Position numbers and translations under genes: made by a program. DNA of 64,000 nucleotides, taken from positions 186,001 to 250,000 of the forward strand of contig NZ_CP076456.1 of the NCBI RefSeq assembly GCF_018866305.1, written 5' to 3'. Positions 48,584 through 58,080 of this stretch are shown one piece after another. Positions within the stretch are counted from its first letter, which is position 1; each line of letters begins with the position of its first letter. Below the pieces are notes generated by a model. The model saw only the letters and a program-made list of their open reading frames with translations. It was not told where the DNA came from and did not search any database. Source of the stretch: Arthrobacter sunyaminii. GTDB taxonomy: Bacteria > Actinomycetota > Actinomycetes > Actinomycetales > Micrococcaceae.

Positions 48584-51500
48584 CTAGCGCAGCTGGATGT
48601 CCACCGACCGGGAATTGCCCAGCCCGCGCTCCAGCACGCCGGAACGGTTGGTGACGTCGTCGCGCAGGATTTCGGTGACCGAACCCAGGAACCTGGACAG
48701 GTCCACCTTGTCCTCCGGGGCGGCGAGCAGCAGCTGGAAGCCGAACTCGTGCAGCGCATTGATGGACGCCTCCGCGAAGGACAGCGAGGACTTCACGAAC
48801 GCCTCATCCATCATCACCGTGCCGTAGGTGCTGAACCCCTGGGACACGATGCCCAGCTGGTAGGCCAGTGCTGAGGCCATGATGAACGCCGTGAACCGCT
48901 GGCCCTCGCCGCCGGACATCAGCGACGCCTGCAGATTGGTGTACGTGTGGCCGTTGGCAAGGCGGTGGTTGCAGGTGATGGTCACGTGCGAGCGGACATC
49001 CAGCACCTCGGCCCGCCAGCGCTTCTCCTCCGGATCCTTCAACCGGTCCACCAGCGTCTCCAGGGCCGCGTAGCGGGCGTCCATCTCCGCCTTGTCCTGC
49101 CGCCGCCCCATCATGGGCAGCGCGTTCTTCAGCTCGGTGCGGAACTTGTACGCGGCGTCGGGAACGGTGGTGGCCACCTCGATCTCCAGGTGGCTGCCCG
49201 CGTGGTATTCCACCCGTCGCAGCACGGAGTTCAAGGGCAGCAGCCGGGAGGAGATGCTCCGGCGTTCCTCATCGAGCAGCTGCAGCAGGTCGCTGAAGCG
49301 CTCGTAGGTGCGGTTGTTGAAGTACTCGCGGAACTCTGCCTCGCGCTGCGGCAGGCCCTCGGTGATGATGCCTTCGAACCGGTCCTCGTAGGCGCCGGCA
49401 GCCTCCACGGAGGTGCCGAAGTCCGAACCCCACTTGTCGGAGTACGTTTCGAAGGTCCGCTCCAGCTTCGCGCGGGTCTCCAGCAGGGTCTTCTCCAGCC
49501 GGCTCTGCTCGGTGATCAGGGACCGTTCCACCTCCCCGGCGGCCTCCTTCAGCGCGGCGGCGTCGGTCAGGTCCCCGAACGGAGCAAACAGGTTCGCCAG
49601 CGCGGTGCGCAGCCCCTCGGAGAGATTGTCGGGCGCCTTGGCGGAGAGTGCGGTGCGGCGTTCGACGGCGGCGGCCAGGTCCGCGTTCAGCCGCGCAGTG
49701 TTCTGCTTCAGTCCGCCCACCCGCTCCGTGGCGGCGGTCAGGTCCAGCTCGGCGGTGTCCAGCTCAAAGCGGATCTGCTCCAGGTCCTCGTTGGCATCCC
49801 GCGCCGACTCCAGCCGGTCGGTGGCCTGCGCGACGGCGGCGCGTGCGGCCTCCGCGGACAGCTCCTCCCAGGTGCGGCCGTCGTCGAGCACACGGCGCAC
49901 CGCGGCCAGCCGTCGGACAATCTCATCCTGTTCCCGGGCGTGCTGCTGGGAGACAGTGTCCGCCTCCTCGAAGACCGCACGCAGGGCCAGCAGCTCGTTG
50001 CCGAGCGCCGCGACGGTGTCCTTGTTGTCAAAGCCCAGGACGTTGTCCGAGGCCTTGGTGTGCCGGTCATCTTTTTCGGTGGTGCTGCGGTTGCGCTTGA
50101 CCGCACCGCCCAGGCTCACGCCCTTGGCGACGCCGGCCAGCCCGGCCGGGTCCTCCACGCAGACAAAGTCGTAGTGTGCGGTGATTTTCCGGCGCACCCA
50201 GTCGCCCATGGCGGAATCGTGGGTGACCAGCTTGGTGATCAGGTCATCGGGTCCGGGCTCGGCGGGGCCGTCCAGGGGCACAGAGACGTCGATGCAGCGG
50301 ACGTAGCCCTGCATGTCGTTCTCACTCAGGAAGCGGGTGACCGCGGCCATGTGTTCGCCGGGCACCAGCAGGGCGGTGGCCAGGGAGCGCAGGGTGCGCT
50401 CGGCGGCCGGACGCCACTGGGCGTGTTCGGCGGGCAGGTCGATCAGTTCGGCGGCGAAGGGCATGTCTGCCTCGTCGATGCCGGTGGCCGCGCAGATCCG
50501 GGTCCGCTGGTCCAAGGATTCCTGCCGGATGCTGGATTTGCGGCGGCGGAAGGAACCGATCTCGTTCTCCAGCTTGGCGATCTGCCCCTTCAGCGACCAC
50601 GCCTCGCCGTGCGCGTTGCTGCTGCGCTCCTTGGCGGCGTCCAGGTCCTTGGTCAGGGACTTCATCAGGTCCGCGGCGCGGCTGCGGGCCGTGACCAGCC
50701 CGGCGGGGGAGAAATCGACGTCGATCCCCGCCGCGGTGAGCTCGTCGCGGAACGCGTTCTCCACGGTTTCGCGGGAGCGCAGCTGCGCGGCCGCGGCGGC
50801 GAGTTCGCGTTCCAGGGTGGCGATGGCGCCGCCGCCCTCTTCTGCGTAACGGGTGCTCAGGGCATCGCGCTGGTCCTTCAGGGTGGCCCGGCGGGCTTCC
50901 GCGGCGGACAGTTCCGCGCGGGCAGCTGCGGCTTCAGCTTCCAGCTTCTCGGCGGTGCGTCGGGCGCCGTCCAGGGCCAGGCGCTGCCGGTAGGCGGGCA
51001 GTCCTTCCTTGGTCAGGGCCCGGTTGTGCGCCAGGGCGTCCGCGGCCTGCCGGTAGCGGGTGTGGAGTTCGGGGACGGAGGCCAGGTGGTCGCGCTGCTG
51101 CCGGGCGCGTTCGAGCTGGCGGCGGATGCTGCGCAGGTGGCTGAAGTCCTCCACCGCTTCCTCGGCGGCGGTGAGGGTGCGCGGGGTGTCCAGCACATTG
51201 GTGCGGAAGAAGTCATTGACGGTGCCGCCCAGGCCCTTGCCGGTCTGCAGGATGCGCAGCAGGTTGAAGGCCTTCTCATCCTCCACGCCCAGGGCCTGCC
51301 GGTAGCGTTCGGCGAACGTCTTGTGCGAATCGAACACGGCGGCGCCGGGCAGCAGCGCCTCCAGACTGCCCTTGGTGAAGCGGCCGCGGATGCCGGTCTG
51401 CAGGGCGGCGAGGTCCAGGGGCCGGTTGTGCACCAGGTAGAACCGGCCCAGGTTGTGTTCGGTGCCGGTGGCCGGCAGATCCATCACCACGGAGAGGGAC

Positions 51501-51895
51501 GTGATCTGGCCCAGCCCGTTGTCGAAGGTCAGGCAGACCGCGGACCAGGTGGCGCCGGGGCGCTGGTAGGCGGTGCCCGCGCCGTCGTCCGCTCCCTGCG
51601 TGCCCAGCCTGCCGCGCATGTAGGAGAAGGCGGTGCGCTTTTCCTCGGCGTTGGTGCCGTTGTTGTTCTGTGCGGCCTCGTTCATCTTCGGGCGGGCGTC
51701 CATCACCAGCAGCATCGCGTCAAAGACGGTGGATTTGCCCACGCCGGAGTCGCCGGTGAGCAGGGTGCCGGCACGGTCCACCTTGATGGTGTGCGCGCCG
51801 TCGAAGGTTCCCCAGTTCACGATCTGCACGGAGGAGAGCCGATTCTGGCCGGGGTTGATCAGGTCGCCCATGGGGAGGGTGGTTTCGATGCTCAT
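48584..51895 (-). CDS. jetC: JetC / MksB-type SMC ATPase of a Wadjet-like system
   Basis: A 1103-aa SMC-family motor. Walker A GDSGVGKST at residues 48-56; the signature LMSGGEGQRFTAFIMASALAY near residue 990; Walker B GTVMMDEAFVKSS after it; two long coiled-coil arms rich in Ala/Arg/Glu between, with a hinge-like globular region around residues 440-600. Wadjet JetC/MksB extrudes DNA loops and with JetA, JetB and JetD cleaves small circular DNA. The ATG overlaps the jetB stop (ATGA). It is the last gene of this operon; no jetD follows. Confidence 0.9.
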   Translation of the reverse strand: MSIETTLPMGDLINPGQNRLSSVQIVNWGTFDGAHTIKVDRAGTLLTGDSGVGKSTVFDAMLLVMDARPKMNEAAQNNNGTNAEEKRTAFSYMRGRLGTQGADDGAGTAYQRPGATWSAVCLTFDNGLGQITSLSVVMDLPATGTEHNLGRFYLVHNRPLDLAALQTGIRGRFTKGSLEALLPGAAVFDSHKTFAERYRQALGVEDEKAFNLLRILQTGKGLGGTVNDFFRTNVLDTPRTLTAAEEAVEDFSHLRSIRRQLERARQQRDHLASVPELHTRYRQAADALAHNRALTKEGLPAYRQRLALDGARRTAEKLEAEAAAARAELSAAEARRATLKDQRDALSTRYAEEGGGAIATLERELAAAAAQLRSRETVENAFRDELTAAGIDVDFSPAGLVTARSRAADLMKSLTKDLDAAKERSSNAHGEAWSLKGQIAKLENEIGSFRRRKSSIRQESLDQRTRICAATGIDEADMPFAAELIDLPAEHAQWRPAAERTLRSLATALLVPGEHMAAVTRFLSENDMQGYVRCIDVSVPLDGPAEPGPDDLITKLVTHDSAMGDWVRRKITAHYDFVCVEDPAGLAGVAKGVSLGGAVKRNRSTTEKDDRHTKASDNVLGFDNKDTVAALGNELLALRAVFEEADTVSQQHAREQDEIVRRLAAVRRVLDDGRTWEELSAEAARAAVAQATDRLESARDANEDLEQIRFELDTAELDLTAATERVGGLKQNTARLNADLAAAVERRTALSAKAPDNLSEGLRTALANLFAPFGDLTDAAALKEAAGEVERSLITEQSRLEKTLLETRAKLERTFETYSDKWGSDFGTSVEAAGAYEDRFEGIITEGLPQREAEFREYFNNRTYERFSDLLQLLDEERRSISSRLLPLNSVLRRVEYHAGSHLEIEVATTVPDAAYKFRTELKNALPMMGRRQDKAEMDARYAALETLVDRLKDPEEKRWRAEVLDVRSHVTITCNHRLANGHTYTNLQASLMSGGEGQRFTAFIMASALAYQLGIVSQGFSTYGTVMMDEAFVKSSLSFAEASINALHEFGFQLLLAAPEDKVDLSRFLGSVTEILRDDVTNRSGVLERGLGNSRSVDIQLR

Positions 51896-52707
51896 GCCGG
51901 CTCCTCGCCGTCGTTCGTGGCGGGTTCAGCGTTCTCAGGCACAGTGTCGGTGCCGTCCAGATCCAGGGTGGCCGCGCCGTCGTCCGCTGCGTCGTCCCCC
52001 GCGTCCCCGGACAGGGTGTTCATAAAGGTGACGATGTCGCCGATCTGGCTGTAGGGCAGGGCCAGCGGCAGGGCGGGGGAGATGACCCAGACGTTGTCCA
52101 GCTCGGTGGGGATGAGCAGGCGGCGGTCCTGGACGAGCTTGCGGATGGCGGCGTCCGCGGTGTCCTCCACGGATTTCGCGTCGCGCTGTCCCGGGTCCAC
52201 GTAGGACTCGAGCACCTCGAGGATGTCCTGCCGGGCGATGGTGGCCTCGTTCCCGGTGCCGGTGTGCCGGTCCAGGATCAGCCGCAGGCGCAGCAGCAGC
52301 AGGGTTTCCTCACGGGTCATTTCGCGCTGGCGCTGCAGGGCGGAGGTGTGCGGGTCGGGCATTTCCACCGGGCGCAGCAGCGCGACCTTGCGGTCCTCGT
52401 CAATGACCAGGGTGAGGAACAGTTCGCTCAGCCGCACGCGCAGCTGGTCCTGGTTGTCCACCACGGTCTCGTACACGTTGTCGGACGAGGTGCCGTCCAG
52501 GTACGGGCCGCGCAGCAGCCGGATCAGGGCCTGGCGCAGCTTCAGCGGCAGGGTGCCGGTGTCGCCGGGGAACAGTTCCGGGCCGTCGACCAGGAGGTCG
52601 CGCGGGGCGTCGGTTTCCTCGGTGTCTTCTGCTTCCAGCTCCGGGTTTTCCGGGACGTGTTCTTCCAAGACGTTCTCGTCCGGGGCGGCGTGGATGGTCT
52701 CGCTCAT
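51892..52707 (-). CDS. jetB: JetB / MksE-type DUF4194 protein
   Basis: A 271-aa winged-helix kite-type subunit (DUF4194): LPLKLRQALIRLLRGPYLDG, YETVVDNQDQLRVRLSELFLTLVIDEDRKVALL, EMTREETLLLLRLRLILDRH, and IATQ-like RRLLIPTELDNVWVISPAL. The N- and C-termini are acidic. It would bridge JetA to the SMC heads. Overlaps both neighbours by 4 bp. Confidence 0.88.
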   Translation of the reverse strand: MSETIHAAPDENVLEEHVPENPELEAEDTEETDAPRDLLVDGPELFPGDTGTLPLKLRQALIRLLRGPYLDGTSSDNVYETVVDNQDQLRVRLSELFLTLVIDEDRKVALLRPVEMPDPHTSALQRQREMTREETLLLLRLRLILDRHTGTGNEATIARQDILEVLESYVDPGQRDAKSVEDTADAAIRKLVQDRRLLIPTELDNVWVISPALPLALPYSQIGDIVTFMNTLSGDAGDDAADDGAATLDLDGTDTVPENAEPATNDGEEPA

Positions 52708-54149
52708 TTTTCGGGGGCTTTCGCGACGGCGACGGCGGGCAGCAGCGCGGTGCGCTCGCTGCCGTCGATCTGGGTAAAGGTAACGGATTCAAGGGTGTCG
52801 CCTGCAGCTGAGCCGCCGGCGAGCAGGGCACGGATGCTGTTCAGGTGCCGGTGCTCGGGCGGCAGCTGCTCGAACACCTGGGCCACCGTGGCACCGGGGC
52901 GTTTCGCCGTCGCCCGGGAGACGGCGTCGGCCAGCACCCGCCGGTCCGCACGCGGGGTGCGGACCGAGCGGTGGATGTCCGCCTCGGTGAACTGCGGCGG
53001 TTCGGGCAGCGTGCGCGGGGCGGCGTGGTCTTCGGGGTTGTAGACCCGGACCATGCTCAGGGACTCGAAGCCCGACCCGTACAGCTGCGGCGCGGGCACG
53101 ACGGCGGCGCGGCGGCGTCCGCGCGGAGCCTTGTGGATGGCGGCCTCGGCGGCGCGGATGAGCTGGCGCAGCTGCACCGATTCGCGGTACTCGTCGCTCT
53201 GCACGTAGGTGTGCATGGATTCGGAGAGCCGGCCGTAGATGCGGTGGATTTCGGTGGCCTGGTCCCGCATGTCGGAAATCAGCCGGTACAGGCTCTGCCG
53301 GTCCTCGGAACTGAGGTTGTCCGCGAAGTCCCGTTCCAGGACCTCGGCGATGGCGGCGCGGAAGCGGGCCTGCTGGTCGGCGTCGTTCAGGAAGGCGGTG
53401 AAGCCCTCGTAGGTGCGGCCTTCGGCGGTGCTGCGCAGCTTTTTGTCCGCTTCGAGGATTTCGCCCATGGTCAGGCCCTTGGCGGCGTTGGATTCCACCA
53501 TTTCCTGGCGCAGGTTGTGCAGCATCTTTTCCAGGCCGTCGCGCATGCGTTTGAAGTCGGCCGGCAGGGCGGCGGCCAGGTCCAGGATGTCGCGGGCGGC
53601 TTCGACGGCGGTGTCCTCCGGCAGCGGCGGAGGAGCCTCGCCGGTTTCCAGGGCGCGGATCATCTCCTCGCGGCGGGCGACCTCTTCTTTAAGGACAGCG
53701 ATGCGTGCGGCCGGGTCCGGGTTGGATTCCTGCGCAAGGTTTTCCACCCGGTCCAGCAGGGTGGCAAGGCGGGAGGAGTTCAGGGACGTTTTGTCGCTGG
53801 TGTAGCCGTCCAAGTAGGAGAGGAAGCGGGCGGAGGATTCGGTGAGTTCGTAGACGAACTTCCCGTCGGCGCGGGGCCGGGCCAGGAAGCGGCGGGCCAC
53901 CCAGTCATCGGCGTAGTTCCGGCCGGTCCAGTCTTCGCGCAGGGATACGCCGTCCATGCGGAGCCGGTTCAGGAAGCTGTCCGTCATGGCGTGGAAGTCG
54001 TCCAGCGGAACCCGCGGGCGGGTGCGGGTGAAGGCTTCGCGGAAGAGCGCCGGGACCCAGGCGTTGGCGTTGGTCAGTTTCCAGCCGGGGGAGGCCTGGA
54101 GCCGCTGCAGTTCGGCCCAGCGGGCGACGGCGTTCTCGATGAAGGACAT
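52704..54149 (-). CDS. jetA: JetA / MksF-type DUF3375 protein
   Basis: A 481-aa kleisin-type subunit (DUF3375): NAVARWAELQRLQASPGWKLTNANAW at the start, LNRLRMDGVSLREDWTGRNYADDWVARRFLARP, YELTESSARFLSYLDGYTS, and REEMIRALETGE. It closes the SMC ring with JetB. First gene of the operon, with GGAAAG before its ATG; promoter expected in the adjacent gene-free region. Confidence 0.88.
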   Translation of the reverse strand: MSFIENAVARWAELQRLQASPGWKLTNANAWVPALFREAFTRTRPRVPLDDFHAMTDSFLNRLRMDGVSLREDWTGRNYADDWVARRFLARPRADGKFVYELTESSARFLSYLDGYTSDKTSLNSSRLATLLDRVENLAQESNPDPAARIAVLKEEVARREEMIRALETGEAPPPLPEDTAVEAARDILDLAAALPADFKRMRDGLEKMLHNLRQEMVESNAAKGLTMGEILEADKKLRSTAEGRTYEGFTAFLNDADQQARFRAAIAEVLERDFADNLSSEDRQSLYRLISDMRDQATEIHRIYGRLSESMHTYVQSDEYRESVQLRQLIRAAEAAIHKAPRGRRRAAVVPAPQLYGSGFESLSMVRVYNPEDHAAPRTLPEPPQFTEADIHRSVRTPRADRRVLADAVSRATAKRPGATVAQVFEQLPPEHRHLNSIRALLAGGSAAGDTLESVTFTQIDGSERTALLPAVAVAKAPEK

Positions 54150-54823
54150 TCTGCGCTTTCCGCCCGTGCGGTGGGGAAAAACGGGCCTCCTCGATTTTAG
54201 CCGGGTGGGAGGGTGGCAAGCCCCGCGGCACGCAGGCCGGCACCCGCTGCCGCGGCCGGCCTACCGCCCGAGAGTGATCACAGACGACGCCCAGGACAGC
54301 CGCAGCAGCGACCAAACCCGCCCGGCGCACCCGCCGGAAACCCCGGCGACCACACCGCCGCCGGGCACCATCCGAGCCGGTTCAAAAGCGCCCGCTAACC
54401 ACCCTCACCGAGGCAGCCAGCCCACCCACCGACCGAGGAAACCAACACCCGAAACAGCAGCGCACCAGCTCCGAAATCCGCCACCGGCACCCCCCGGCCA
54501 CAACCACGCCTCCCACCCGCCCTAACGCCGCACGGCGCACGCCTCACGCGCGCGTCGGCGGCGGGCTGGATCCACCAGGGGAACCAGCTGCGGTACCAGG
54601 ACGGCGGCGGGGTGGAGATTGGTCTCCACCCCCAGCGGGACGGGACTGGCAGCAACAGGCCGCCGCGGGGGATCAGACCAGGGCCGCGCAGGGGCCGGCT
54701 AACCATGGACAGGCAGCAGCAGCGTGCGAGCTGCGGCGTGCGCCGGGGGAGAACCTCGAGGGATTCCAAGCCTCTAAGGGGGAGCGGGAAACAGTGCAGC
54801 AGACAGCACCAGGCGCAGGGACA
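54150..54823. other. Gene-free, strand-skewed region upstream of jetA
   Basis: About 670 bp in which I see no credible gene. From about 54280 to 54550 the plus strand is very rich in C and A and poor in G and T (long runs of CCA, CCG, CAC), followed by a G-rich part. Candidate ORFs on either strand are low-complexity and match nothing. It presumably contains the jet promoter and may hold decayed coding sequence. Confidence 0.6.
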
Positions 54824-55243
54824 CTAGAAATATCTGCGTCGATATCGAAGCCCCGAAATCGCACCAGCGCAGAGCATCAGACTCCCAAGGGGGAGCGCCA
54901 CGAAGACAAGAGCCACAACCCACGAGGGCACCGTCTCTGTGAGGCCGGTAACCCAGAGTGATCCCCCGTAGAAGAAGACACCTCCTACGAGAAGCCCCAA
55001 GATTGTCCGGAACTGAGTTTTCCTAGTCTTCTCAGCTCTCTCGGCAGAACTAGGCGCAATCGCCTTGACCCTCCGCTCAATCTCAGCATTCAGCGCGTCT
55101 TTTCCATCCCCCGGGTCTAGGGCACCACGAAGCTCAATCAGTTCCTTCAGCGCCGCGCGTTCACGCACGTCCCCCCGGACGCCGAAATAGGCTGTTACAA
55201 CGACGACGAAGCACGAGGCGATTGCCCCCAAAATAATTTGCAC
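54824..55243 (-). CDS. Small membrane protein of unknown function
   Basis: A 139-aa protein: an N-terminal hydrophobic helix (ILGAIASCFVVVVTAYFGV), a charged cytoplasmic segment with ERAALKELIELRG and AEIERRVKAI, then two adjacent C-terminal helices (ILGLLVGGVFFYGGSLWV; VVALVFVALPLGSLMLCAGAI). GTG start. Codon use is less GC-biased than in the neighbours, which suggests acquired DNA. No family recognised. Confidence 0.6.
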   Translation of the reverse strand: MQIILGAIASCFVVVVTAYFGVRGDVRERAALKELIELRGALDPGDGKDALNAEIERRVKAIAPSSAERAEKTRKTQFRTILGLLVGGVFFYGGSLWVTGLTETVPSWVVALVFVALPLGSLMLCAGAISGLRYRRRYF

Positions 55244-55266
55244 TAGGGAATCCTATAGGTGAGTGC

Positions 55267-56066
55267 TCAGTCCGCAGGACCGGCGGCGGAAAATGGAAAA
55301 CGAGTGAGCCCGGCATCCCACCGCTGGCAGCCGGGAACCGGCCAGTCGAACGCAGCTGGTCGGGCAGCGAACGATGCAATTTTCTCGGCGGTCAGGAGCT
55401 CCGCCAGCTGCCGGCCCAGCTCCCCTGCAGTCACGCGAGAACTCGCTCAACCCCCTCGACTTCCTCAGCGTTCAACGCATCGCCGATCCAGCCACAGCAC
55501 GGTCGGCAGCTCGTGGTCGCTGTGGAAGGTGACTCCGTGGTCCTCTCCGTACCGTGCCCGTCGGCCATGGCGAGGACGTGGTCGCCTTGCAATCGGCATT
55601 GTTGACCAGGACGTCGAACACCGCCATCTGCCCCAGCACCGCAGTGTCCTCATGAACCAGTGAGGCGATCCTCCAGGTCTCGTCCTGGCCCTGGAGCACA
55701 TCTTTCCACCCGCTGTCCGGCACCTTGTCAACAGCCACCAGGTTCACGGCGGTCTGCCCGGGATCGGTCTCCTGCCAGAGCTGGACCATGCCCTCGCCGA
55801 GCGGTCCGTCGCCCGGCCAGGGTGCGCGGCACGATGTTCCAGCCCAGCGCCTCTGACACCAGGTACGCGGCCCACCTCGCGGTGTGCCAGGCATCCGTCG
55901 GGAAAGCCCACAGCGGCTTTTCGCCGGCGAGCGGTTTGGAGACCACGACGGCGTCGCCGGTGCTGCCCAGGAAGTCGGTGTTGGATGCCGTCACCAGATC
56001 GCCTTTAAGTGTGCCCGTCGGGCTCAGCATCGTCGTCGTCCTCGAGGAAGACGCCGTCGTCCCCAT
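55267..56066 (-). pseudogene. Frameshifted SCO1664-family pseudogene
   Basis: Pieces of one protein in order but in different frames: SPTGTLKGDLVTASNTDFLG / VVSKPLAGEKPLWAFP / AAYLVSEALGWNIVP, then LGEGMVQLWQETDPG / VNLVAVDKVPDSGW / MAVFDVLVNNADCK, then EDHGVTFHSDHELPTVLW, then GWIGDALNAEEVEGVERVLA with a stop, and finally LGRQLAELLTAEKIASF. At least four frame breaks plus an in-frame stop make it non-functional. SCO1664-family proteins are PI3/4-kinase-like and usually sit beside DUF3090; no intact DUF3090 gene is here. Confidence 0.75.
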
Positions 56067-56310
56067 CCACCTCTTCGAGGGGGTAGGGCTCGTCGACCAC
56101 CTGCGTCGTCGTCGGGTCCCATCTCAGGGCTCACCACCCCGGCGCGGAACTGTTCCTGAACACCCTTGAGATCGTCATTGTCCACGAGTGCCAGGGGAAT
56201 GCCGCTCGCGGGAACGGTGAGGCAACCACGCACCCACCCACCTCTGGTACCACCCGCCCCCGGCGCCTAGACTGACGGAGCCGTCTGAGCGCGCCGAACT
56301 GAGGAGCAGC

Positions 56311-58029
56311 ATGCCCACGATCGCCGAGACCGTCGTCCACAACCTCGCTGCCAACGGGATCCAGCGGATCTGGGGAGTTCCCGGCGACTCCCTGAATGCG
56401 GTGACTGAGGCCATCCGCCGGGAGAAGGGCATCGAGTGGATGCTCACCCGGCATGAGGAGGAAGCCGCGTTCGCCGCCGCCGGGGAGGCGGCGCTGACGG
56501 GCGAGCTCGCGGTATGCGCGGGCAGCTGCGGCCCCGGCAACATGCACCTCATCAACGGGCTCTACGACGCGCACCGCAGCCGGGTTCCCGTGCTCGCGAT
56601 CGCCTCGCACATCCCGAGCGACGAGATCGGCAGCCAGTACTTTCAGGAGACCCGGCCCACCGAGCTGTTCCGTGACTGCACGGTCTTCTGCGAGATGGTC
56701 CTGAGCCCCGACCAGATGCCGCGGCTGCTGGAGATCGCCATGCGGACGGCCATCGAGAAGAGGGGCGTCGCCGTGCTCGTGATGGCGGGCGACACCGCGC
56801 TGGAAGGCGCCGTCGACGAGCGCGTCTTCACCGTCCGCCGCACCGACCCCGTCACCATGCCCTCCCCGGCAGAGCTGCAGGAGGCCGCCGCCACGCTGAA
56901 CTCCTGCGGGAACGTGACCATCCTGGCGGGCGCCGGCGTCGAGGGGGCGCGCGAGGAGGTCCTCGCCCTCGCCGACGCACTCGGTGCGCCGATCGTACAT
57001 GCCCTCCGCGGCAAGGAATTCATCGAGCATGACAACCCGTTCGACGTCGGCATGACCGGCCTCCTGGGCTTCGCGTCCGGCTACCGGGCCATGGAGGACT
57101 GCGACGCACTGCTGATGCTCGGCACCGACTTCCCGTACCAGCAGTTCTACCCGAAGCACGCGAAAATCCTGCAGATCGACATCCGGGGCGAGCAGCTCGG
57201 CCGCCGCGTGCCGCTCACCCAAGGCATGGTCGGCGGCGTGCGCGAGACAGCGGAGGCACTGCTGCCGCTGCTCGAACGGAAGTCCAACCGCACCCACCTC
57301 GAGAAGTCGCTGGACCACTACCGCCGCACCCGGAAGCAGCTCGACGACCTCGAGAAGCAAGGTCCGGGCACCATCCATCCGCAGCACCTCGCCCACCTGA
57401 TCGACAAGCTCGCCGACGACGACGCGGTCTTCCTGCCCGACGTCGGCACTCCGGTCATCTGGGCGTGCCGGCACCTGCACATCGGCGCGCGACGGCGGCT
57501 GATCGGCTCCTTCTGGCACGGCACCATGGCGGCGGCCACCCCCCTCGGTCTCGGCGCCCAGGCGGTGGACCGGAACCGGCAGGTTGTCATCCTCGCCGGC
57601 GACGGCGGCCTGGCGATGATGCTCGGTGAGCTGCTGACTGCGGTGCAGCACAAGCTGCCGATCAAGATTGTCGTGTTCGACAACGCGGCGCTCAGCTTCG
57701 TGGAGGTGGAGATGAAGGCGGCGGGCATCGTCAACTTCGGCACCGGGCTCGAGAACCCGGACTTCGGTGCGGTCGCGCAGGCTGTGGGGATGCACGGCGA
57801 GAGCGTCACGCGTCCGGAGGATCTCGAGGGCGCGCTGCGCCGTGCGTTCGCGTACGACGGCCCCGCGCTTGTCTCAGTCGCGGTGGAGCGGCAGGAGCTC
57901 TCCATGCCGCCGAAGATCGAAGCGAAGCAGGCCACCGGCTTTGCTGTCTACGCGATGCGGACGGTGCTTGCCGGCAATGGACGCGAACTTATCGACCTGG
58001 CAAAGGCCAACGCGCGGCAGCTGCTGTGA
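56311..58029 (+). CDS. poxB: Thiamine-dependent pyruvate oxidase/dehydrogenase (PoxB-like)
   Basis: A 572-aa TPP/FAD flavoenzyme of the pyruvate oxidase / quinone-dependent pyruvate dehydrogenase group, converting pyruvate to acetate and CO2. GIQRIWGVPGDSLNAVTEAI and the catalytic-Glu region RHEEEAAFAAAGEAAL are near the start; the central FAD domain has ILAGAGVEGAREEVLALADALG; the TPP motif GDGGLAMMLGELLTAVQHKL is near residue 430. AGGAGCAGC precedes the ATG. Codon use (more CTC Leu) differs from core genes, hinting at transfer. Confidence 0.9.
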   Translation: MPTIAETVVHNLAANGIQRIWGVPGDSLNAVTEAIRREKGIEWMLTRHEEEAAFAAAGEAALTGELAVCAGSCGPGNMHLINGLYDAHRSRVPVLAIASHIPSDEIGSQYFQETRPTELFRDCTVFCEMVLSPDQMPRLLEIAMRTAIEKRGVAVLVMAGDTALEGAVDERVFTVRRTDPVTMPSPAELQEAAATLNSCGNVTILAGAGVEGAREEVLALADALGAPIVHALRGKEFIEHDNPFDVGMTGLLGFASGYRAMEDCDALLMLGTDFPYQQFYPKHAKILQIDIRGEQLGRRVPLTQGMVGGVRETAEALLPLLERKSNRTHLEKSLDHYRRTRKQLDDLEKQGPGTIHPQHLAHLIDKLADDDAVFLPDVGTPVIWACRHLHIGARRRLIGSFWHGTMAAATPLGLGAQAVDRNRQVVILAGDGGLAMMLGELLTAVQHKLPIKIVVFDNAALSFVEVEMKAAGIVNFGTGLENPDFGAVAQAVGMHGESVTRPEDLEGALRRAFAYDGPALVSVAVERQELSMPPKIEAKQATGFAVYAMRTVLAGNGRELIDLAKANARQLL

Positions 58030-58080
58030 GTGATGTATGTGCCCTGACCCAATGAATTTACAGATCGGGGGAGCGGAGCT

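Noticed and set aside
48947..52054. Plus-strand open frame of over 1000 codons antisense to jetC
   Set aside because: Composition is a mirror of the SMC coding strand (Gln/Gly/Val/Arg-rich) with no recognisable domain.
54395..54769. Minus-strand open frame in the gene-free block before jetA
   Set aside because: Low-complexity composition, no ribosome-binding site, no family resemblance.
56131..57795. Minus-strand open frame antisense to poxB
   Set aside because: poxB has all family motifs on the plus strand; the antisense frame has none.
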